From contig JBCBST010000156.1 of the NCBI GenBank assembly GCA_039819115.1, positions 1 to 6,605 of the forward strand: a stretch of DNA of 6,605 nt, in the 5' to 3' direction. Source of the stretch: JBCBST01 sp039819115. Its GTDB lineage: Bacteria; Bacteroidota; Rhodothermia; Balneolales; Balneolaceae. Numbering within the stretch: the first letter of the stretch is position 1; the number at the start of each line of letters is the position of its first letter. The position numbers and the translations under genes are program-made. The notes under the pieces are model-generated. The model had not been told where the DNA came from. It worked only from the letters and a program-made list of their open reading frames with translations, and ran no database searches. Positions 1-6,145 of this stretch are shown here, piece by piece.

Positions 1-124
1 TCCCAAAATGACTGTTGCTTACATTCGGCATATGGGTCCTTACAAAGGAGATGAACAATTATTTGAACATCTATGGACCCGGTTAATAATGCCCGTTGAT
101 ATTCATTGCTATCCGTTTGACTAA
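1..124 (+). pseudogene. Fragment of a GyrI-like (AraC effector-binding) domain, truncated at both ends
   Basis: Read on the plus strand, the frame is open from position 2 and stops at TAA 122-124. It encodes PKMTVAYIRHMGPYKGDEQ followed by LFEHLWTRL, which is the characteristic start of the GyrI-like effector-binding domain found at the C-terminus of many AraC-family regulators. After the Leu codon at 83-85 family resemblance ends; the remaining residues to the stop are the reverse complement of the neighbouring minus-strand AraC gene. The upstream part lies outside the window. A normal domain would continue for roughly another 100 residues (Trp-Ala-Gly-Pro-Arg and onward), so this is a broken piece and not a functional end. 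The minus-strand gene at 461 belongs to the same family and lacks exactly this kind of C-terminal domain, so the two may be halves of one gene or of two paralogues. The domain identity is well supported by the motif; the origin of the arrangement is inference. Confidence 0.75.
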
Positions 125-461
125 TATTGCTTTTTTGAGCCCTGTACTGTGTAGCGGATTGGTTAAACTGTTTTCTGAAACTTCTTGAAAAAACCGACAC
201 TTCCGGAAACCCACATCGGTAGGCGATATCCGCAATAGGTTCCTGTTGGTTTGCGATCAATAGCATGGCTGCTTTTTCCAACCGTAACCGATGGATGAAC
301 TGGAATGGAGTCTCACCAACAATGGCTTTGAACATTCGGTTAAAGTGGAACTTGGAAAAATTAGCAACACCAGCCAGTTCTTCAAGCGTTAACGGACGAC
401 CCAGGTTTGCTTCGATATAGTCGAAGGTTCTGTTGATCCGTGAGATATAGTCTTGATGCAT
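1..461 (-). CDS. AraC-family transcriptional regulator, N-terminal DNA-binding half; C-terminal domain lost at a junction
   Basis: Starts at ATG 461-459 (MHQDYISRINRTFDYIEANL). Residues 1-110 form a full AraC/XylS DNA-binding domain: first helix-turn-helix about 25-44 (LTLEELAGVANFSKFHFNRM) and second about 74-99 (PIADIAYRCGF, then VFSRSFRKQF). The linker SNISQTDSNEYQ (111-122, down to position 96) is typical of AraC proteins that carry a GyrI-like ligand domain. From about position 95 leftwards the frame stays open to the window edge, but those codons are only the complement of a GyrI fragment encoded on the plus strand, so they are not family sequence. The product would keep the DNA-binding domain but lack its sensor. 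It follows ppc on the same strand after 83 bp; no Shine-Dalgarno is visible. Family relatives are transcription activators that respond to small hydrophobic or cationic ligands. The family call is firm; whether the gene works is doubtful. Confidence 0.85.
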   Translation of the reverse strand, partial: MHQDYISRINRTFDYIEANLGRPLTLEELAGVANFSKFHFNRMFKAIVGETPFQFIHRLRLEKAAMLLIANQQEPIADIAYRCGFPEVSVFSRSFRKQFNQSATQYRAQKSNISQTDSNEYQRALLTGSIDVQIIVHLLCKDPYAECKQQSFW

Positions 462-491
462 AGGAAGACACCGTCAGATTCAGGTTGGCGT

Positions 492-530
492 GATGAGAAT
501 CAGAAGGTATAGCGTTTACGTATTCTCATC
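492..530. repeat. Perfect 9-bp inverted repeat between ppc and the left AraC gene
   Basis: GATGAGAAT at 492-500 and ATTCTCATC at 522-530 are exact reverse complements separated by 21 bases. The repeat lies just past the ppc stop (545) and 31 bases before the AraC start (461), both on the minus strand. As RNA it could form a 9-bp stem with a large loop, but no T-run follows it, so it is a poor intrinsic terminator. Its place just upstream of a regulator gene would also suit an operator for a dimeric protein. The repeat itself is seen directly; its role is unknown. Confidence 0.45.
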
Positions 531-544
531 CAGTAACGGGCGCC

Positions 545-3268
545 TTACCCGGTACTTTTTAATCCTCCTGAAAGTGCATTCACTGTAAGCAGCAAATGAT
601 TTATAATATGAGCCCGTTCAGTCTCACTGATCTGTTCTGAAGCCGTTCGTTTCCTGGTGAGGTATTGGATCTGTAGCTCGTGCAGCAAGGACAACGCTTC
701 ATCACGAAGATCGGAATCCCCCAGTTTAGATGAGCGTCGTTTCTTCCGGTCTCCTCCCATCAATTCATCGGTTTGAGACAGTGCAGCATCATAATCACCC
801 AGAATAAGCCCCATAATCTCCTCCCGAAGCGATGCATTGCTTATATAATCAGCGAACCGATTCATGATGTCCGGATTCGCATTCAGAAGATTTGTTTCGA
901 TCTGGATAATCAGATATTTAAAGAAAGGCCAGTCAACGGCGAGTTGTTTAAACGATTCGTATACCTCCGGACTGCTTTGTTTGATAGCAGAAAATGCGGT
1001 TCCAAACCCAAACCATCCGGTAAGATTAAACCGGGATTGATTCCAGCTAAACACCCAGGGAATGGAGCGTAAATCGTTGAGCGTACGCTGGCCGGTTCTT
1101 CGGGCGGGGCGGGAACCTATTTTACTTTCCTCAAGCACGTCAATAGGAGTGGCCTGTCCATAAAACTCAATAAAGTCGGGATGATCCAGCAGCGATCGGT
1201 AGGTTTGATTGGATTTTGCCACCAGCTGGTCTAACGCATCAAAAGAGGAAGCAAAATCATCGGTCATACTCGTTTGTACAGCCTGGTTAGCCGTTCCCGA
1301 GAGAAACATCTCGAGGTTATAAGTAGCATTCAACAGGTTCGCAAACTGATTGGCGATGGTTTCTCCCTGTATGGTCATTTTGATGGATCCACTAACCGAT
1401 CCGGGAGGCATGCTATCGAGAAAGCGATGAATTTTACCACCACCCCGGCTGATGGTTCCACCCCGACCATGAAAGAAAGTAAGCTCCACATCATGCTTTT
1501 TTGCCGTTGCGGTGAGTTTAGCTTCCGTTTTATAGATCGTCCAGCGGCTGGAGAGGATACCACCGTCTTTATTGCTGTCGCTATATCCCAGCATGATTTC
1601 CTGCTTTCGGGAAGCTCCAAGCTCTAACCGCTCCTTATTGTTGGGATGGGTCAGAAACGCATCCAGGATGTGTTCACCGGCTTCCAAATCCTCGATCGTT
1701 TCCAGTAATGGAACCACCTGGAAAAGGGCGGAGCTCAATCCTACTTCCCGAAGAAAAAGATAAACAACCAGTAAATCGCTCAGGCTTCGGGTCATACTTA
1801 CAATGAGAGAGCCAATTCCATCCCGACCATATAAGTCGGTATGCGCTTTTACTACCCGGAAGTATCCCAGCACATTATCAGCCTCTAATCCACAAGAAAA
1901 GCCGGAAGGCAGGAAGGGCCGGTTCGTTTCCAGTTCGGAATTAATAAAGGCAAGCCGTTCGCTTTCACTCCACGAACCAAAATCATGATTCTCAAATCCA
2001 GCAGCCTTCAGAATCTGGCTCATCGCTTTATCGTGGTACGAGCTATTCTGGCGTATATCCAGTTTGGCAAGATGAAACCCGAAACACAGTAGCTGACGCT
2101 CAATAGGGAAGATCAAATCCTCTACAATCAAGTCGGACCCCACAGCTTTCAAGGCTTTTTCCAGAATCCTGAGGTCATCGAGTAACGCATCCGGAGATGG
2201 GTATTGTGTGGCATAATCTCCGCCCGGGCTGGCTTTAACGGTAGCCTTCATTTTTAAGATCAACAGGTTTACAAACTGTCGCCAGGGTTCGTTAGGATTG
2301 CGTTCCACCGCTTTTTTACCAGCTTGTCCGGCTACTGATGCCCGGTCTTCGATTTCAGCTAAAAACCATTCGGGAACGTCCGTCAAGTGCGAAGAGAGAC
2401 TGATTTTACGTGCCAGTTCTTTCAGGTTCCTGAGATGTAAATCCAGTGCTACCTCCCGGTGTTTGTTCAGCGTATTTGCGGTAAAAGCAGGAGTAACAAA
2501 GGGGTGACCGTCCCGATCGCCCCCAACCCAGCTGCCTAAGGTGAGCAAAGGAAAATGTTCTGCTGCAGATAAGGTTTCAGGATTGAAACCGGTATGCTTC
2601 CAGGCAAACTTTAGTCGCTGATCCGAAACGTTCAGTGCCTTTGGAAAGACATTAGCAAAATAATACAAAAGGTTATTCCGTTCGTCTTCTAAATCCGGTT
2701 TTTCAAGATAGATGTCTCCGGTCAACCACCATCGTTCCAGCAGGCCAAGTATTTCGTTGTGCAGTACGTCCTGCTCCTGGGGAGACCAGTTTGGGTTTTC
2801 ACGTTTTACCAACAATTGATATAGTTCCCGCTGAATTTCCAGTACCGTTACTCGTTTGGCTTCAGTGGGATGAGCGGTAAGAACAGGCATTACATCCAGT
2901 TTTGCGAGGGTATCTGCGATCTCACGTTCCGTATAGCCTTTTTCCTTTAGATGGCTGAGTGTTTCAGCCCATGAACCCCGTATGGAATCCGGCCCTAAAA
3001 AGAATTCGGATTTCCGACGGTAATGGGTGGCATTGTTTTCTTCCACCAGGTTAAGGAGTTGAAATCCAATGCTTAGTGCCTGGATCTTTTTTTGATCAGA
3101 AATAGAGGATGAGGAAGGGATGTTTTCCGATTCATTCACCCAGGGTAATGAGCTGGAAAGCTCGTTTTCACCAATGGAAACCAACATTTCTGAGAAGGCT
3201 TCGATGAGGTAAATAAAATCGTCCTCAATTTTTTTGAGGCTCTGACTGTTAAGTGTGTCCTTCTTCAT
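545..3268 (-). CDS. ppc: Phosphoenolpyruvate carboxylase
   Basis: A 907-residue cytoplasmic enzyme, within the usual bacterial length. It converts PEP and bicarbonate, with Mg2+ or Mn2+, to oxaloacetate and phosphate, refilling the citric acid cycle. Visible signatures in order: LTAHPTEAKR at 130-139 with the catalytic His133; GSWVGGDRDGHPFVTP at 245-260; FGFHLAKLDIRQ at 396-407; GYSDSNKDGG at 561-570; the glycine loop FHGRGGTISRGGG at 599-611 with Arg602 and Arg608; IGSRPARR at 717-724; and a C-terminus ending STG that keeps the essential last Gly. The loop has Ser607 where the E. coli enzyme has Gly. By eye, two of the four aspartate-inhibitor ligands known from E. coli are replaced (Lys773 by Asn796, Asn881 by Ser905), while Arg587 and Arg832 match Arg608 and Arg855. 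ATG 3268-3266 is the only sensible start; upstream lies GGGATATC without a strong Shine-Dalgarno. The gene follows the membrane protein after 168 bp and is intact. Confidence 0.98.
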   Translation of the reverse strand: MKKDTLNSQSLKKIEDDFIYLIEAFSEMLVSIGENELSSSLPWVNESENIPSSSSISDQKKIQALSIGFQLLNLVEENNATHYRRKSEFFLGPDSIRGSWAETLSHLKEKGYTEREIADTLAKLDVMPVLTAHPTEAKRVTVLEIQRELYQLLVKRENPNWSPQEQDVLHNEILGLLERWWLTGDIYLEKPDLEDERNNLLYYFANVFPKALNVSDQRLKFAWKHTGFNPETLSAAEHFPLLTLGSWVGGDRDGHPFVTPAFTANTLNKHREVALDLHLRNLKELARKISLSSHLTDVPEWFLAEIEDRASVAGQAGKKAVERNPNEPWRQFVNLLILKMKATVKASPGGDYATQYPSPDALLDDLRILEKALKAVGSDLIVEDLIFPIERQLLCFGFHLAKLDIRQNSSYHDKAMSQILKAAGFENHDFGSWSESERLAFINSELETNRPFLPSGFSCGLEADNVLGYFRVVKAHTDLYGRDGIGSLIVSMTRSLSDLLVVYLFLREVGLSSALFQVVPLLETIEDLEAGEHILDAFLTHPNNKERLELGASRKQEIMLGYSDSNKDGGILSSRWTIYKTEAKLTATAKKHDVELTFFHGRGGTISRGGGKIHRFLDSMPPGSVSGSIKMTIQGETIANQFANLLNATYNLEMFLSGTANQAVQTSMTDDFASSFDALDQLVAKSNQTYRSLLDHPDFIEFYGQATPIDVLEESKIGSRPARRTGQRTLNDLRSIPWVFSWNQSRFNLTGWFGFGTAFSAIKQSSPEVYESFKQLAVDWPFFKYLIIQIETNLLNANPDIMNRFADYISNASLREEIMGLILGDYDAALSQTDELMGGDRKKRRSSKLGDSDLRDEALSLLHELQIQYLTRKRTASEQISETERAHIINHLLLTVNALSGGLKSTG

Positions 3269-3301
3269 GATATCCCGATTTAATGAAGCAGTTAACGTGT
3301 T

Positions 3302-3318
3302 TGGTAAGCGTGGTAAGC
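3302..3318. repeat. Short tandem repeat TGGTAAGC x2 upstream of ppc
   Basis: TGGTAAGC occurs at 3302-3309 and again at 3311-3318, a 9-base period. It sits 34-50 bases upstream of the ppc start codon, where a promoter or leader would be expected. Direct half-sites of this kind can bind a regulator, but two short copies may also arise by chance. No convincing promoter was recognised in the 168-bp gap. Confidence 0.3.
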
Positions 3319-3436
3319 TGACGATTAGCCCGACGTGAAGATAAAGGAAATCAAAATCCTTCCTACCTGGATTCGTCCAAAGTTTCGTTAAAAAAGATGA
3401 ATAGAATGATGTAAATCCCAGTGTGAGCAGAGGGAA

Positions 3437-4345
3437 TTAGCTGGTTTGTTCGGTAAGCGGATTTTGCTCAAACAGGTTATGGATAATCAGAATAAGAAAG
3501 CCGAATAAAACGGCCCCGATCACCAACGCATTATTCACAACTCCATCTACTGAAAACGAGACTTTGATCAGAATGGTCGATATTACAAAACCCGAATTCC
3601 GGATGATTTTATGAAACTCATCCGAGTAATAGAAAGAGGCCAACAGGAGTAAAACATCAACAACAATTAAAATGGTAAAGAACTCGTCAAAGAAAATGTT
3701 GTTTATATTCTTGAACGCTAAAAACCCATCTTTATAGTCACTTAGCATGGCCGTAAACCAGTCAAAAAAGGTATACACCGCCAGCGTGAAAAGGATTGGA
3801 ATCAGTACAACAGCGATGACTTTTTTGAGATTAATAAATGATCTCATAAACCGAATACGATCTCTTTTTTTAGGATCGTCTCTTTCAGGTGTCCGTATAA
3901 CTTTTCGATAAAAGAAATAGATCAACACAAACAGAACAAGCGATGTGAGTACATCATAGGTGAATTGCAGGTCACTCTGAATGTAAAACCAGTCTGTAGA
4001 TAGCTCCAGTTGAGCAATGTCTTTAAAGATCCTTCTGATTACAATTAACGTGATGATTTCGTACTGTTTTCCGATATAAAATGAAATAGATTTAGGCAGA
4101 AAATAGACCAACAGGTAGACTTCATATACCAGAATAAATGAGAAGGGAGTATAAATAGCTGCGATTGGATTCTTAACGAATGTTGAATCAATGGAAATAA
4201 CGCCACGCGTTGCCAATACAATCAGAACCAGATGCAGTAAATAGCTAACGATTGCTATTGCCAGAATAACGCGCTCGGTTTTTTCCTTTGCTTCTGAAGA
4301 GAGCAAGTGATTAAAAAGAGTATGTGAAAAAAACCGGACAATCAT
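3437..4345 (-). CDS. Multi-pass membrane protein of unknown function
   Basis: A 302-residue protein if started at ATG 4345-4343. An in-frame TTG at 4357 would add four residues, but AAGGA lies immediately against it and is better placed, if somewhat far (13 bases), for the ATG. About six hydrophobic segments are visible: roughly 26-46, 64-86, 131-147, 176-195, 222-240 and 272-291. A further hydrophobic stretch near 97-104 ends in a basic pair (LIVIRR). A strongly basic and acidic cytoplasmic-type loop (RTPERDDPKKRDRIRF) lies around 151-166. Two regions resemble each other: Glu75 with VYLLV followed by IITLIVIRR, and Asp230 with VLLLL followed by ISTILIKV, suggesting an internal duplication. 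I do not recognise a named family. The charged membrane segments vaguely recall channel or voltage-sensor-like proteins, but that is a guess. The gene is intact, lies 168 bp before ppc and 208 bp after the acetyltransferase, and probably has its own promoter. Confidence 0.8.
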   Translation of the reverse strand: MIVRFFSHTLFNHLLSSEAKEKTERVILAIAIVSYLLHLVLIVLATRGVISIDSTFVKNPIAAIYTPFSFILVYEVYLLVYFLPKSISFYIGKQYEIITLIVIRRIFKDIAQLELSTDWFYIQSDLQFTYDVLTSLVLFVLIYFFYRKVIRTPERDDPKKRDRIRFMRSFINLKKVIAVVLIPILFTLAVYTFFDWFTAMLSDYKDGFLAFKNINNIFFDEFFTILIVVDVLLLLASFYYSDEFHKIIRNSGFVISTILIKVSFSVDGVVNNALVIGAVLFGFLILIIHNLFEQNPLTEQTS

Positions 4346-4416
4346 GGACGACCACAAATCCTTGTATATGAACGCACACCCTCTGAATAGGAATGCTCTA
4401 AGTTTAGCGGTTAAGA

Positions 4417-4453
4417 CTGTAGTGCGTGTAAATGAATATGCGAGTCACTACAG
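4417..4453. repeat. Perfect 8-bp inverted repeat upstream of the membrane-protein gene
   Basis: CTGTAGTG at 4417-4424 and CACTACAG at 4446-4453 are exact reverse complements with 21 bases between them. They lie 72-108 bases upstream of the ATG of the minus-strand membrane-protein gene, in a 208-bp gap that otherwise shows no gene and no clear promoter. A dimeric regulator's operator is a reasonable reading; a weak long-loop RNA hairpin is the alternative. The sequence differs from the inverted repeat at 492-530. Confidence 0.4.
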
Positions 4454-4553
4454 ACCTTACTCATAAGTAAACAATTGTTAAAACAGTTCCGGGTGGTAAT
4501 TAAAGCCGTGGTTATAGCTCAAGTTGTTTTAAACAAGAATGGAAGTGGTAACG

Positions 4554-5054
4554 TCAGGCTTGGTTGGTCAGGCTGAACATGGTAAGGGTTTCGTCCCCAT
4601 GTTGAATCGTCTGCTTAACCATGAGTCCTAGCTTTTCAAGAAGGCGGATTGCGTTTTGGTTGTACGGCAGGGTGATAGCAATGATGTCCTTATAGTGTTC
4701 TTTCGATAGGATATCATCGAGGTAGGCCCTGGTAGCTTCAAATGCATATCCTTTGCCTTCATATTCCGGTAAGATGGCAAAACCGATATCCGGATGGTCG
4801 TAGGCATCTCTTATAATAAGGGTAACAATGCCAATGGGTTCTGCTGTTTCTTTCCATTCAAATATATGATAGAAATGCGATTCCTTATTCAGAATATCTT
4901 CAATAAATGCTTTGCCTTCTTCCGCATTTGAAACCTTACGGTCTCCAATGTGCCTGAGCCATCCTTCGGAATTGACCAACCTATGTATGAAATCGCCATC
5001 AGAAACCCTGATTTTCCGAATGCGGAGTCGATTGGTCTCTATATTGATATACAT
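4554..5054 (-). CDS. GNAT-family N-acetyltransferase (RimJ/RimL type)
   Basis: A 166-residue soluble acetyltransferase of normal length, expected to transfer acetyl from acetyl-CoA to an amine; the substrate cannot be told from sequence. It begins with the family-typical ETNRLRIRKI (6-15). The stretch WLRHIGDRKVSNAEEGKAFI (32-51) matches a widespread bacterial subgroup. The acetyl-CoA core is DIGFAILPEYEGKGYAFEAT at 89-108, with the Gly100-Lys101-Gly102-Tyr103-Ala104 pyrophosphate loop. The final motif NQNAIRLLEKLGL at 132-144 is also canonical. The start ATG 5054-5052 sits directly before the conserved N-terminus. It follows the AraC/GyrI regulator on the same strand after 108 bp and may be co-transcribed. 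A weak Bacteroidota-like -7 element (minus strand of 5139-5146, TGTCTTTG) could instead give it its own promoter; I do not rely on that. Confidence 0.93.
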   Translation of the reverse strand: MYINIETNRLRIRKIRVSDGDFIHRLVNSEGWLRHIGDRKVSNAEEGKAFIEDILNKESHFYHIFEWKETAEPIGIVTLIIRDAYDHPDIGFAILPEYEGKGYAFEATRAYLDDILSKEHYKDIIAITLPYNQNAIRLLEKLGLMVKQTIQHGDETLTMFSLTNQA

Positions 5055-5162
5055 GGCAGGGATGGATTAGTCCTGTTCAAGATATGGAAAGAGTGTCCGG
5101 AATGTAGTACTTCGCGCATTCTTTTGAATTGCCATCAGCAAAGACAAGCTGAATGTAACCAG

Positions 5163-6026
5163 CTATTCAATCGGGATATAAAAATCGACAATGGCCTTCT
5201 TTTCGGGATGTTCATTAAAGTTGTTATGATAGATCTCAAAAGGATAGCGATCCGCTTTTTTAAACCCATTTTTTTCCATCCACACAAACATACCCGTCCA
5301 GGCTTGTTCAAATTCCTGGAGTCCGATTTCGAAGCTTCCGACAATGCATTCGCCCTCATGTATAGAAGTCAGACCGATTTCCCCATCGGTTTCTACTGGG
5401 GTGTTCACTACGATAGCTGCGCTCATCTTTACGTTGCTCGCTTCCGTTATCTTGAAGCTGTCGTGATAAAGGGTGACCAGTTTTGTCTGATCATTCATCA
5501 GGTTTTTAGACGTTGCCCATTGGATCAGTTTTTGGTAGGCTGTACCGATATGTTCATCTCCGATGCATAAGACATAGGCCAGATCCATGTGTGAAATACG
5601 AGCGGTTTTTATAGTTGCGTTCATGTGTATCCATTCTGTTAGTTGGTCGATTACACCAAGGTAGGCGACCGGTTCAGGATACTCTTGTCCATTCTTGCTA
5701 TAAAGGGGCCTGATTTTACTAAACCGGTTAGGATGCTGATTCCGGAACGCAGATGGACTAAGTCCGTAGAATTTTTTGAAGGTCTTCGAAAAGGAAGCTG
5801 AATCGCCAAACCCATAGGTATGAGCAATACGCGTTATCGACTCTGATGTATGTAGCAGATCGGATGCGGATCGTTCAATTCGTTGTCTGGTGATGTATTC
5901 GTTTACCGTTTCGCCTGTAATGAACTTGAATACCCGATGAAAATGAAAGGGAGAAAAGAAGGCTACTTCAGCAAGAACCCCCAGCGATACATCCGAATCA
6001 AGATGATGTTCGATGTAAGAGAACAC
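5163..6026 (-). CDS. AraC-family regulator with GyrI-like effector-binding domain; noncanonical start
   Basis: From GTG 6026-6024 this gives 287 residues. It has an AraC/XylS DNA-binding domain (first helix-turn-helix about 13-33, VSLGVLAEVAFFSPFHFHRV; second about 63-85, SITRIAHTYGFGD then SFSKTFKKF). A linker follows, then a complete GyrI-like ligand domain from about 138 to the end (DLAYVLCIGDEHIGTAYQKL, then YPFEIYHNN and the closing DFYIPIE). Such proteins activate genes on binding small ligands. The frame continues upstream of the GTG with QSDYKRRINR, which is conserved family sequence, to a TGA at 6083-6081. No ATG, and no in-frame GTG or TTG, lies in that extension. At the position of the usual first Met there is ATA (6059-6057). 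So the gene either starts at GTG, truncating the first helix, or uses ATA, or has lost its start by mutation. The body shows no frameshift or internal stop. It sits 119 bp (86 from the ATA) after the DUF1835-like gene. Confidence 0.92.
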   Translation of the reverse strand: MFSYIEHHLDSDVSLGVLAEVAFFSPFHFHRVFKFITGETVNEYITRQRIERSASDLLHTSESITRIAHTYGFGDSASFSKTFKKFYGLSPSAFRNQHPNRFSKIRPLYSKNGQEYPEPVAYLGVIDQLTEWIHMNATIKTARISHMDLAYVLCIGDEHIGTAYQKLIQWATSKNLMNDQTKLVTLYHDSFKITEASNVKMSAAIVVNTPVETDGEIGLTSIHEGECIVGSFEIGLQEFEQAWTGMFVWMEKNGFKKADRYPFEIYHNNFNEHPEKKAIVDFYIPIE

Positions 6027-6145
6027 CCGGTTGATGCGTCGTTTATAATCCGATTGTATGTACTCTTTTGTGGGTATGGCTCAGCTGATATTTTGATGGA
6101 GGCAGGATGCAAAGAACTCCAATAGGCTACAGGTGCGGGATGAGG

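Noticed and set aside
1..124. Insertion element at the broken AraC gene
   Set aside because: No transposase sequence, terminal inverted repeat or target duplication can be seen at the junction; both sides are regulator sequence.
773..2507. Several plus-strand frames (such as 773-1072, 1274-1627, 2298-2507) within ppc
   Set aside because: All are antisense to a full-length, motif-complete PEP carboxylase and show no protein-family features.
3380..3436. Possible terminator after the membrane-protein gene (TCCC...GGGA followed downstream by a T-run)
   Set aside because: The stem is only four base pairs and the T-run is well separated from it.
4470..4479. Palindrome AACAATTGTT in the gap before the membrane-protein gene
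   Set aside because: Ten AT-rich bases with no spacer or flanking symmetry; likely chance, and not usable as a terminator.
5135..5359. Second minus-strand frame of 74 codons overlapping the AraC/GyrI gene
   Set aside because: It is an out-of-frame shadow of the conserved C-terminal GyrI domain, with no domain of its own.
4950..5570. Plus-strand open frame of 206 codons
   Set aside because: It runs antisense through the start of the GNAT gene and the C-terminal domain of the AraC/GyrI regulator, both of which have clear family motifs; its translation shows no recognisable domain.
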